Shown here: positions 50,957 to 59,168 of the stretch, piece after piece | Numbering within the stretch: the first letter of the stretch is position 1 | Layout of the letters: each line of letters starts with the position of its first letter | Assembly (NCBI GenBank): GCA_965205525.1 | Contig: OZ242171.1 | Span: forward strand, 1,054,001 to 1,118,000 | From: G965205525 sp965205525 | GTDB taxonomy: Bacteria > Pseudomonadota > Gammaproteobacteria > JABABF01 | Reading direction: 5' to 3' | DNA: 64,000 nucleotides | Translations under genes and position numbers: made by a program | The notes under the pieces: model-generated | The model's database searches: none | What the model saw: the letters and a program-made list of their open reading frames with translations, nothing else | Told to the model about the DNA's origin: nothing

Positions 50957-52516
50957 TCAGCCTGGCAGGCGAGGACGCACCCCCGCCAGAAAAAGAGCGG
51001 CAAAGTAAGAAAGTGCGCCGCCGAGGCAGAAGGCGGCGAGCCAGAGGCTGCGCTCGTGCCAGGGCAGTGCCGTCTCGGCATCTGCAAAAGCCCCCAGCGC
51101 ATAGAGGCACAGACTCATCGCCCCCAGGGCGACCGCGGCGCGCAGCAGGTCGGGCAAGAGAGCGGCAGCGGCGGGCAGCACGCCAGCACGGCGGAGCGGC
51201 CGCCACAGCAGTGCGACATTCAGCCAGGAGGCGATACTGACACCGAGGGCAAGCCCCAGGTAACCGAAGCCCTGCCGGTGCAGAAAAAGCACCAGAGGCA
51301 GCTTGATTGCCAGGCTGATAGGCAGCAGCAAGAGCGCGGTGCGAATAGGAGTGCGCGCATCCCGGCGGGCAAAACAGGCGCCGGCCAGAATCGTTACCAG
51401 CATGGAGGCCGGCACGCCGAGGGCCAAAAGACGAAGCGCCCTGGCGATGCGGGAGGCGTCTGTCGCATCCAGGCGCCCGTACTGAAACAGAGTGGTCGCA
51501 ATCGGCTCTGCGAGCAGGGCGATGCCCGCCCCCGCCGGCACGCCGAGCAGCAGCACGACGCGAATGCCGCTGCCAAGCAGGGTGGCAAAACCGCCCCGGT
51601 CGGCCCGGATATGCCGCTCCGCTAAGGAGGGAATCAGCACTGTGGCAGCGGCCACGCCGATGAGACCCACCGGCAGTATGCACAAGCGCACAGCGTAGTT
51701 AAGCCAGGAAATACTGCCCACGGGCAGAAAGGAGGCGATGAAATTATTGATCGGGACATTTGCCTGGGTGCTCATTACCGTCAGCAGCGCGGCGCCGGAC
51801 AGGGAGAGCATCTTGTGAAAATCCGGGTCCCGGAAATTGGCAGCCGGACGGGACAGCAGGCCGAGGCGATTTAAGCAGACCGTCTGAAACAAGAGCTGCA
51901 CAAGGCCCGCTGCTGGAATGGCCAGCGCCAGCAGCAGAAAGGGAGATTCTGCCTCGGCCGCTGCGTACAGTGCACCCAGCAGCACCAAATTAAAAAGCAC
52001 CGGGGTGAAAGCCGGTGCGATAAAATGCCGGGCACTGTTCTGGGCAGCGGCGGCAATCCCCGCCAAAGAGATAGGCAGAAGATAGAGGAAGGCGCCTCGC
52101 AGCATGTCCTCCGCCAGTGAATAGCGCAGCGTATCGCCGAAAAACCCCGCGGCAAACACCGCTACCAGCAGCACGGGCAGCAAGAGAGTCGGCAGCACCA
52201 GAGCCAAGACAAGAGACCCCTCCGCTGTGATCAGGCGGGCGAGCAGAGCCCGCACCCGGGTATCCCCCCCCCGCAGGCGGCACTCGGAGAAGACTGAGAC
52301 CTGGGACTGAAACAGGGGGCCCTCCATGGCCAGCCCGCGCATCAGCTGAGCGACAGAAAGGGACAGGAAAAATACGTCGGTGCCGGGGCTGACGCCGAGC
52401 AGGATCGCCACCAGCACATCCCGGACCAGGCCGAGCACCCGGGATAGCGCGCCGAGGGCGGCGACTGAGAACCCGGAGCGGAGCAGACTCCGCCCCTCTC
52501 CCCCTGCATCGGCCAT
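50957..52516 (-). CDS. murJ: Lipid II flippase
   Basis: A 519-residue MATE-like polytopic protein of the MurJ/MviN family with about 13-14 membrane helices. It begins MADAGGEGRSLLRSGFSVAALGALSRVLGLVRDVLVA, the conserved first helix with its arginines, and contains APAFTPVLFNL, PVGSISWLNYAVRLCILPVG and LPLVLFLHRQGFGYLGLALGVS. MurJ flips lipid II across the inner membrane during cell-wall synthesis. ATG 52516 is used because it lies two bases after the pyrB stop and starts at the usual point. The murJ-ribF-ileS order is standard. Confidence 0.93.
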   Translation of the reverse strand: MADAGGEGRSLLRSGFSVAALGALSRVLGLVRDVLVAILLGVSPGTDVFFLSLSVAQLMRGLAMEGPLFQSQVSVFSECRLRGGDTRVRALLARLITAEGSLVLALVLPTLLLPVLLVAVFAAGFFGDTLRYSLAEDMLRGAFLYLLPISLAGIAAAAQNSARHFIAPAFTPVLFNLVLLGALYAAAEAESPFLLLALAIPAAGLVQLLFQTVCLNRLGLLSRPAANFRDPDFHKMLSLSGAALLTVMSTQANVPINNFIASFLPVGSISWLNYAVRLCILPVGLIGVAAATVLIPSLAERHIRADRGGFATLLGSGIRVVLLLGVPAGAGIALLAEPIATTLFQYGRLDATDASRIARALRLLALGVPASMLVTILAGACFARRDARTPIRTALLLLPISLAIKLPLVLFLHRQGFGYLGLALGVSIASWLNVALLWRPLRRAGVLPAAAALLPDLLRAAVALGAMSLCLYALGAFADAETALPWHERSLWLAAFCLGGALSYFAALFLAGVRPRLPG

Positions 52517-52517
52517 C

Positions 52518-53528
52518 TCAGCGGCGGCGCCGGGAATGCCAGCGGATCGGCACAGCGTGCTTCTCCAGCTCATCCGCCACATCAAAAATCAGTGCAAACA
52601 GGGCCATGCGAACCAGCACGCCGTTGTCGGTCTGACGGAATATCGCCAGGTTTGGGTGCTCATTTAAATCCTCGTCCAGCTCGCTCTGACCGCGGCGGGA
52701 ATCCCTCGGCAAAGGGTGCATGATGACGGTATTGGGGTCGCAATGACGCGTGTAGATCGCCTCATCCAAGCGGTACAAATCCTGGTACTCGACGGCAATG
52801 GGACTGGAGAAACGCTCTTCCTGCACCCGGGTGGCGTAGATGATGTCCACATCGCTGATGTGGGGCTCCATCTGCTCGGAGGCCACGGTCTGATGTCCCG
52901 AAGAAAGCAGCATTTGTGCGATCTCCGCCGGCAGCTGCAATGCCTCTGGCGAGATGAGTTTGACCGTGATGTCCCGATACAGGCACAGCAGTTTGCATAG
53001 GGAGTGCACGGTGCGCCCGTATTTCAGGTCCCCCACCAGGGCGATATGCAGGCCGTCCACCGAGCGGCCGCTGCGGGCCAGTTCCTTCTCTATGGTGTAC
53101 AGATCCAAGAGTGCCTGGGTGGGGTGCTCGTTGCTGCCGTCGCCGCCGTTGATCACCGGCACCCGGCTGGCATCGGCAAAAATTTCCGCCGCTCCCTCCT
53201 CAGGATGGCGCATGACGATGACATCGCTGTAGCCACTCAGCACCCGGGCGGTGTCGTACAGGGATTCGCCCTTGGCGATGGCGGAGTGCTCAAAGCCGGT
53301 GGTCTCCCGCACACTGCCGCCGAGCAAGTTAAAAGCGCAGCCGAAACTCACCCGGGTGCGAGTGCTCGCCTCAAAGAACATGCTGCCGAGAATGGCTCCT
53401 TCCAGCACACAGTTAAGCTTCTCGCGTCCTGCATAGGGTGCCATGCAGTCCGCTGTCTCAAACAGGAGCTGCACATCGGCACGCTCAAACTGATCTATGG
53501 AAAGAATGTGGGAGCCGGGGAAATCCAT
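52518..53528 (-). CDS. pyrB: Aspartate carbamoyltransferase catalytic subunit
   Basis: A 336-residue enzyme forming N-carbamoylaspartate in pyrimidine synthesis. Carbamoyl-phosphate loop FEASTRTRVSFGCAFNLLGG, then HPEEGAAEIFADASRVPVINGGDGSNEHPTQALLDLYTI and the catalytic GDLKYGRTVHSL, YATRVQEERF and HPLPRDSRRGQSELD. No pyrI is adjacent, so the regulatory subunit is not encoded here. It is slightly longer than E. coli PyrB (311), mostly at the C terminus, which is basic (IRWHSRRRR). Ten bases after folD and two before murJ. Confidence 0.95.
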   Translation of the reverse strand: MDFPGSHILSIDQFERADVQLLFETADCMAPYAGREKLNCVLEGAILGSMFFEASTRTRVSFGCAFNLLGGSVRETTGFEHSAIAKGESLYDTARVLSGYSDVIVMRHPEEGAAEIFADASRVPVINGGDGSNEHPTQALLDLYTIEKELARSGRSVDGLHIALVGDLKYGRTVHSLCKLLCLYRDITVKLISPEALQLPAEIAQMLLSSGHQTVASEQMEPHISDVDIIYATRVQEERFSSPIAVEYQDLYRLDEAIYTRHCDPNTVIMHPLPRDSRRGQSELDEDLNEHPNLAIFRQTDNGVLVRMALFALIFDVADELEKHAVPIRWHSRRRR

Positions 53529-53537
53529 GCGCAGCTC

Positions 53538-54386
53538 TCAGGAAATACCCAGCCTCTGCTCGGCGGCGGCCACCGTCTGGCTGATGAGGGTGTTGATGGT
53601 CATCGGGCCGACACCGCCGGGCACCGGGGTGTAGGCAGCCGCTTTTTCTGCCGCCGCCGCCAGTTCAATATCGCCGCAGCCCTGGGGATGGTAGCCCGCA
53701 TCCACCAGGACGGCACCCGGGCGCACCCAGTCTGCCCGAATAAACTCCGGGCGACCGAGGGCGCCGACCACCAAATCCGCCTGCTGCAGGATATCGGGCA
53801 GATCGCGAGTTTTGGAGTGGCAGATAGTAACCGTAGCGTTGGCATTCAAGAGCAGCATCGCCATCGGCTTGCCTAGGATGGGGCTTCGCCCCACCACCGC
53901 CGCCCGCTGCCCCTCCAGGGGGATCTCGTAGTGCTCCAGTATGCGCATGATGCCAGCCGGAGTGGCAGCGCCCCAGGCGGGCAGGCCCATCGCCATGCGT
54001 CCAAAGCCGAGACAGCCCACCCCGTCCACGTCCTTCTCCGGAGCGATGGCATCAAAGCAGGCCCGCTCGTCAATAGCCGCCGGCACCGGATGCTGCAGGA
54101 GAATGCCATAGACCTCCGGGCGGCTGTTGAGCCCATCAATCTGATGCAAGAGATCGGAGGTGCTGATAGCCTCCGGCAGCAGGATCGGCAGGGGCTGAAG
54201 CCCCACCCGATTACAGGCATTGCCTTTCATGCGGACATAGGTGGCCGAGGCGGGATCCTCCCCGACCAGGATGGTGGCCAGCACCGGCAGATGCCCCGCC
54301 GCCGCCGCCAAGCGCTTCACCCGGAGGGCGAGATGCTCTTCCGAAGCCTTGGCCAGGGTACGCCCGTCCAGTATTTTTGCTGTCAT
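53538..54386 (-). CDS. folD: Bifunctional methylenetetrahydrofolate dehydrogenase/cyclohydrolase
   Basis: A 282-residue FolD that interconverts 5,10-methylene-, methenyl- and 10-formyl-tetrahydrofolate. MTAKILDGRTLAK at the start, LVGEDPASATYVRMKGNACNRVG (catalytic lysine), LLQHPVPAAIDERACFDAI, GRSPILGKPMAMLLLNANATVTICHSKT (NADP site) and the C-terminal PVPGGVGPMTINTLI. ATG 54386 was chosen because the preceding 69 codons of open frame are low-complexity and arginine-rich, with no match to the family. A 228-bp gap to cysS upstream has no gene. Confidence 0.95.
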   Translation of the reverse strand: MTAKILDGRTLAKASEEHLALRVKRLAAAAGHLPVLATILVGEDPASATYVRMKGNACNRVGLQPLPILLPEAISTSDLLHQIDGLNSRPEVYGILLQHPVPAAIDERACFDAIAPEKDVDGVGCLGFGRMAMGLPAWGAATPAGIMRILEHYEIPLEGQRAAVVGRSPILGKPMAMLLLNANATVTICHSKTRDLPDILQQADLVVGALGRPEFIRADWVRPGAVLVDAGYHPQGCGDIELAAAAEKAAAYTPVPGGVGPMTINTLISQTVAAAEQRLGIS

Positions 54387-54614
54387 AGCCGCATATGTTA
54401 ACCGCCAGCTCCGAGCAGACGGTCCAGCGAGGTGCCCCAGTCGGCCCCTGCCTGCACAACCCCTCTTAGCACCTCGCCCCCCTGCGGCCCCCTGCCTGCG
54501 AGGGCTCGCCGGAGATAAACCCAGCGGAGCACTCGGTATCCTCCGCCCCCGCACCGCCCCAGGAAAGTGCTTTCGCTCCCTCGCCCGGGACACCCCAGCA
54601 GTGGAACATGGGGT

Positions 54615-55991
54615 TCATATCCGCCGCCAGACGGTGCCGGCGGGGCCGTCCTCCAGCTGTATGCCCCGGCTCTCCAACTCCTTTCGGATCTGATCTGCCG
54701 CCTTGTAATCCCCCTCTTGGCGCAATTTTTCCCGGTGCTGGATCTCGGCCCTAATCTCATCATCCTCCCCCCCCGCCCCGCCCTGCAGGAAAGTGCTGGG
54801 CTCCTGCTGCAAAAGACCCAGGAGTGCACCCAGTCCCTTCAGAATCCCCGTCAGCCTTGCCGTCTCCGCGCTCTCCTTGCAGCTATTCAAGGCGTGGGCC
54901 AAATCAAAGAGCACCGACAGGGCCACCGGCAGGTTGAAATCGTCCTCCAGTGCCCCGAGGCAGCGCTCGGCCCAAGGCTCTTTAGGCTCTGGCGGAATCG
55001 CCTCTGCCGCCGGCGCCCGGGTCAGGGCCCCGTACAGGCGCGTCAAGGCCGCCCTAGCTTCACCGCACTTCTCCTCGCTGTAATCCAGGGGACTGCGATA
55101 GTGACTTGACAGCAATAAATAGCGCAGCACCTCGGCATCGCATCGGAGCAGGGCATCGCGCACGGTGATGAAGTTAGCCAGGGACTTGGACATCTTCTCC
55201 TCTCCCATGCGCACTGCCCCGACATGCATCCACACGGAGGCGAAGGTCTCGCCGGTGACGGCCTCGGACTGGGCTATTTCGTTTTCGTGATGGGGGAAGA
55301 TCAAGTCCGGTCCGCCGCCGTGAATATCCATGCCCGGGCCCAGGCAGTGGCAGGCCATCGCCGAGCATTCAATATGCCAGCCGGGCCGCCCGCGCCCCCA
55401 AGGGGCATCCCAGCCCGGCTTCTCTGCTGTCACCGCTTTCCACAGGGCAAAATCCCGAGGGTCTCTCTTTGCCGCCTCGGGCTCCACCCGAGCCCCCGCC
55501 AGCAGCTCATCCGGGTTGCGCCCGGACAGCTGTCCGTAGGCAGGGAAGCTGCGGATGTCGTAATAGACATCGCCGTTTTCCCCCCGGTAGGCGTGCCCCC
55601 GCTCCAGCAGCAGCTGCACCATGGCCACTATCTGGGGAATATGCTCGGTGGCCCGGGGGGCCGCGTCCGGCACCAGCAGGCCGAGGGCCCGCTCGTCCTC
55701 CTCCAGCTCGGCGATGCAGCGGGCGGTGAGCTCTCTGTAAGGCTCGCCATTCTCCGCCGCTCGGGCCAGAATTTTGTCGTCTATGTCAGTGATATTGCGC
55801 ACGTAGCGCACCCGGTAGCCCAGTGCCCGCAGCACCCGCACCACCATGTCAAAAACCATCATCACCCGGGCATGACCGATATGGCAGCGGTCATAAACCG
55901 TGATTCCGCACACGTAGAGGTTCACCTCCCCCGCCCGCCGCTCCTGAAAGAGCTCCTTGCGGCGGCCCAGAGTGTTGTAGATATGAAGCAT
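54615..55991 (-). CDS. cysS: Cysteine--tRNA ligase
   Basis: A 458-residue class Ia synthetase. N-terminal LYVCGITVYDRCHIGHARV carries the HIGH motif and the first zinc cysteine; WHIECSAMACHCLG and GGGPDLIFPHHENEIAQSEA give the other zinc ligands; GEEKMSKSLANFITV is the KMSKS loop. A DALR-type anticodon-binding C terminus follows. Usual length is about 460. Its start shares a base with the glnS stop (TGATG), so the two are coupled. Confidence 0.97.
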   Translation of the reverse strand: MLHIYNTLGRRKELFQERRAGEVNLYVCGITVYDRCHIGHARVMMVFDMVVRVLRALGYRVRYVRNITDIDDKILARAAENGEPYRELTARCIAELEEDERALGLLVPDAAPRATEHIPQIVAMVQLLLERGHAYRGENGDVYYDIRSFPAYGQLSGRNPDELLAGARVEPEAAKRDPRDFALWKAVTAEKPGWDAPWGRGRPGWHIECSAMACHCLGPGMDIHGGGPDLIFPHHENEIAQSEAVTGETFASVWMHVGAVRMGEEKMSKSLANFITVRDALLRCDAEVLRYLLLSSHYRSPLDYSEEKCGEARAALTRLYGALTRAPAAEAIPPEPKEPWAERCLGALEDDFNLPVALSVLFDLAHALNSCKESAETARLTGILKGLGALLGLLQQEPSTFLQGGAGGEDDEIRAEIQHREKLRQEGDYKAADQIRKELESRGIQLEDGPAGTVWRRI

Positions 55992-57667
55992 CAGGGCTGC
56001 CCCCGCCGCCTGGCCCAGGTATCCTTGAGGGCCACAGTGCGATTGAAGATCAGCTGCCCGGGACCGCTGTCGGCATCGGTCGAGAAATAGCCCAGACGCT
56101 CAAATTGAAAACAGTCTCCCGGGCAGGCTGAGGCTAAGGATGTCTCCGCCCTGGCCTGAGAGAGCCGCTCAAGGGAATCCGGGTTGAGATAATCGCAAAA
56201 ATTCCCGGGGGCAGCGGCGGGATCGGGGACGGTGAACAGCGGCTCGTACAGGCGCACCTCCGCCGGCACCGAGTCCGCGGCCGACACCCAGTGCAGCACT
56301 CCACCGACTTTATAGTCCGGTTTCTGGCCGAAAGTGTCCTTGTCCCAGGAGCAGCGCAGCAGCACCGGTCGCCCCGCCGCATCCCGCTCCACCTTCTGAC
56401 AGCGAATCACGCAGCTGCCCCGCAGGCGCACCGCCCGGTCAGGGGCGAGACGCCGATATTTTGGCAGCGGCTCGTCCATATAGTCATCCGCCTCAATGTA
56501 CAGCTCGCCGTCAAAGGGCACTTCCCGCTCCCCCAGAGAGGGGTCATCAGGGTGACAGGGCAGGCGAAGCAGCTCCCGCCGTCCCCGGGGCCAGTCCAAG
56601 AGCTCCACCTTCAGGGGACGCAGCACGCACATGGCCCGAGGCGCACTCTTTTCCAGCGCATCGCGAATGCTGTGCTCAAGCTGGGCCAGCTCCACCAGGC
56701 TGTCCGCCTTTGCCACGCCGATGCGACTGCAGAAATCCCGGATGGCTGCCGGCGGGCAGCCCCGTCGGCGCAGGCCGGACAGGGTCGGCATGCGGGGATC
56801 ATCCCAGTCCGCCACGTGCCCCTCCTCCACCAGCTGCCGCAGGCGGCGCTTGCTGGTGATAGTGCAGGACAGATTGAGACGCGCGAACTCAATCTGCTGG
56901 GGGCGCTTCGGGATCTCCAGGGCATCCAGAAACCACTCGTACAGAGGCCGGTGATCCTCAAATTCCAGAGTGCAGAGAGAATGGCTTACCCCCTCCAGCA
57001 CATCCGACAGACAATGGGCAAAATCGTACATGGGATAAATGCACCAGCTGCTGCCGGTGCGGTGATGGGACGCATGGCGTATGCGGTACAGCACCGGGTC
57101 CCGCAGGTTCATGTTGGGGGAAGCCATATCTATCCGGGCCCGCAGGACATGGGCGCCGTCCGGGTGCTGACCGGCCCGCATCTCGGCAAACAAACGCAGA
57201 CTCTCCGCGGCGCTGCGCCCCCGAAAAGGACTCGGTATGCCGGCCTCGGTGAGGGTGCCCCGCCCGCTGCGCATTTCCTCCGCATTCAGGCTGCACACAT
57301 AGGCACGGTCTCTTCGGATCAGCTCCTCGGCGAATTCGTAAAGCTTGGCAAAATAATCCGAGGCCGCCCGCTCCGACCCTTCCCACTGATAGCCCAGCCA
57401 GCGGATGTCCTGGCGGATAGCCTCCTCAAATTCCGGCGCCTCGGTCTCCGGGTTGGTGTCGTCAAAGCGCAGCCGGCAGTGCCCGCCGTATTCCCGGGCC
57501 AGTTCAAAATTCAGGCACAGGGCTTTGGCATGGCCGATGTGCAGGAAGCCATTCGGCTCCGGCGGGAAACGGGTGATTAGTTCTCCAAGGCTTCCCTCGG
57601 CTCTCTCCGCCTCAATCCGGCTGCGAATAAAATTGGGAGCGGGTCCCTTGGCCGGGGCGGCGCTCAT
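55991..57667 (-). CDS. glnS: Glutamine--tRNA ligase
   Basis: A 558-residue class Ib synthetase of the GlnRS type found in proteobacteria. FPPEPNGFLHIGHAKALCLNF is the HIGH region, RFDDTNPETE follows, and TITSKRRLRQLVEEGHVADWDDPRMPTLSGLRRRG is the KMSKS-equivalent. The C-terminal beta-barrel anticodon-binding domains contain PLRGSCVIRC and YKVGGVLHWVSA. It probably starts the glnS-cysS(-folD) transcription unit; a perfect TATAAT is found 41 bases upstream. Confidence 0.97.
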   Translation of the reverse strand: MSAAPAKGPAPNFIRSRIEAERAEGSLGELITRFPPEPNGFLHIGHAKALCLNFELAREYGGHCRLRFDDTNPETEAPEFEEAIRQDIRWLGYQWEGSERAASDYFAKLYEFAEELIRRDRAYVCSLNAEEMRSGRGTLTEAGIPSPFRGRSAAESLRLFAEMRAGQHPDGAHVLRARIDMASPNMNLRDPVLYRIRHASHHRTGSSWCIYPMYDFAHCLSDVLEGVSHSLCTLEFEDHRPLYEWFLDALEIPKRPQQIEFARLNLSCTITSKRRLRQLVEEGHVADWDDPRMPTLSGLRRRGCPPAAIRDFCSRIGVAKADSLVELAQLEHSIRDALEKSAPRAMCVLRPLKVELLDWPRGRRELLRLPCHPDDPSLGEREVPFDGELYIEADDYMDEPLPKYRRLAPDRAVRLRGSCVIRCQKVERDAAGRPVLLRCSWDKDTFGQKPDYKVGGVLHWVSAADSVPAEVRLYEPLFTVPDPAAAPGNFCDYLNPDSLERLSQARAETSLASACPGDCFQFERLGYFSTDADSGPGQLIFNRTVALKDTWARRRGQP

Positions 57668-57707
57668 CGGCTAAAAAACACGGAGCGGTGCAGGGGGATA
57701 AACCCCT

Positions 57708-57713
57708 ATTATA
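57708..57713 (-). promoter_or_regulatory. Perfect -10 box upstream of glnS
   Basis: TATAAT on the minus strand, 41 bases before the glnS ATG, followed by a small GGGG-TTTAT-CCCC hairpin in the predicted leader. No good -35 hexamer is at 16-18 bp. Confidence 0.4.
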
Positions 57714-57860
57714 ACAATCGCCAATTCGATCTTTTCCGGACTGCAGGGGAACAAGGCGTGACAGGGAATTAGATTACCCTTTTCATGGCACTCTGCTGCC
57801 AGGCAAGGCAGAAAGCCATTAAACTCGCTGCAATGGGATTTCCCCGGTTATCATTGCAGC

Positions 57861-58640
57861 ATGCACTTCTTGTTCATCTCCGACCTGCATCTAGATCCGA
57901 GCCGCCCCGCAGCCGCCGCCCGCTTTGCGAACTTTCTCAAAAGCACAGCACAGCAAGCGGATGCCCTGTACATCCTGGGGGATCTGTTTGAGGCCTGGCT
58001 CGGGGACGATGAGGACTCTCCTTTTGCCCAGCGAGTAATCTCCTCCCTCAGGGCAACCGCCGAGCAGGGCACTACGCTCCGCCTGCTGCATGGCAATCGG
58101 GATTTTCTGCTGGGCCCGGATTTTGCCGAAGCCGCCGGCTGCGAGCTGCTGCCGGAGACCAGCCTCCTGCCCTTCGCGGACCCACCTACACTGCTGCTGC
58201 ACGGGGACAGTCTGTGCACCGCCGACCGAGATTACCAGGCCCTGCGCCGGGAATTCAGGGATCCCGACTGGCAGAGGGACTTTCTCGCCAAACCGCTGGC
58301 AGAGCGGCGGCGCATGGCGGAGGAATTGCGCGCCATCAGTGCCAGCGCCAATCGGATGAAGCCGGAGGAGATCACCGATGTGGAGCCGGCGGCAGTGGCC
58401 GAGGTCATGGGGCGCCATCGGGCCCAAGTCCTAGTGCACGGTCATACCCACCGCCCCGCCGTCCATCAGCTGGAGGTCGGCGGCGCACCGGCCCGCCGCT
58501 TTGTGCTGGGGGCCTGGGAGGAAGATGCGCCGGCCCGCTGTCTGCGCTGGCAGAAGGGCAGATGGCTGCCCTTTGACTACCCGGAAACCTGGGGCGTTCC
58601 GCCCTGCCCGGCAATCATCGGGCGCACACGGCGCTCGTAG
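57861..58640 (+). CDS. lpxH: UDP-2,3-diacylglucosamine diphosphatase
   Basis: A 259-residue calcineurin-like hydrolase that makes lipid X in lipid A synthesis. The metal-binding set is complete: FISDLHLDPSRP (residues 4-15), ILGDLFEAWLGDDE, LHGNRDFLLGPDF, LLHGDSLCTADRDYQ and VHGHTHRPAVHQL. The gene is divergent from glnS. Its final 64 bases overlap the end of the convergent DUF1289 gene. Presence of LpxH implies an outer membrane with LPS. Confidence 0.96.
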   Translation: MHFLFISDLHLDPSRPAAAARFANFLKSTAQQADALYILGDLFEAWLGDDEDSPFAQRVISSLRATAEQGTTLRLLHGNRDFLLGPDFAEAAGCELLPETSLLPFADPPTLLLHGDSLCTADRDYQALRREFRDPDWQRDFLAKPLAERRRMAEELRAISASANRMKPEEITDVEPAAVAEVMGRHRAQVLVHGHTHRPAVHQLEVGGAPARRFVLGAWEEDAPARCLRWQKGRWLPFDYPETWGVPPCPAIIGRTRRS

Positions 58641-59098
58641 TACACCAGGGAGAGCTCGTAAAATTCCCGATCAATCAGCTGCCGAAGCTCAGTCAGCGGG
58701 AGATCGCGATAGGCGGGCAGCACCTCAAAACCGAAGTCCCCGGGGGAGCCGATACTCTCGGCGCCGGCCCGAAGGAGTTCAAAGACAAGACTCGCACCCT
58801 GGCGGTGCAGAAGGCAGGGCAGCCCGCTCGCGGCCAGCTTAGCGTGCAGACGCCCGGCATCCGTCACTCGCAGCTTGTCCTCGGTCACCAGGCAGAGAAA
58901 GCTCTGCAGCCGCCGCTCCACCGCCTGCTTGGGCAGAGCATCGTAGCAATTCCAATCGGTAACCTCGTGGGCAAAGCGCTTGCAGCCCCGGCAAACTAAA
59001 TCACCGATACCTGTAGAGCATACGCCGATGCAGGGGGTGGGAGTCGGCTCAGTCACCGGGGGAAGGAAGCGGGCAATACCCGAAGGAGTATATTCCAT
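58577..59098 (-). CDS. DUF1289 domain protein with C-terminal extension
   Basis: A 173-residue protein. DUF1289 at residues about 22-70 shows the cysteine pattern PCIGVCSTGIGDLVCRGCKRFAHEVTDW, which suggests metal or Fe-S binding but has no assigned function. The C-terminal 100 residues (LFELLRAGAESIGSPGDFGFEVLP, YELSLVYYERRVRPMI) form a second domain I cannot name. The gene is divergent from acnB (70 bp) and its last 64 bases overlap lpxH on the other strand. It could serve the aconitase Fe-S cluster, but that is only inferred from position. Confidence 0.75.
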   Translation of the reverse strand: MEYTPSGIARFLPPVTEPTPTPCIGVCSTGIGDLVCRGCKRFAHEVTDWNCYDALPKQAVERRLQSFLCLVTEDKLRVTDAGRLHAKLAASGLPCLLHRQGASLVFELLRAGAESIGSPGDFGFEVLPAYRDLPLTELRQLIDREFYELSLVYYERRVRPMIAGQGGTPQVSG

Positions 59099-59168
59099 CA
59101 GAAAGGGACTACAATCATCCTCTCCAGCTGCACTTTACAGATACTGCCTGAAAACAGGAAATTCAGCA

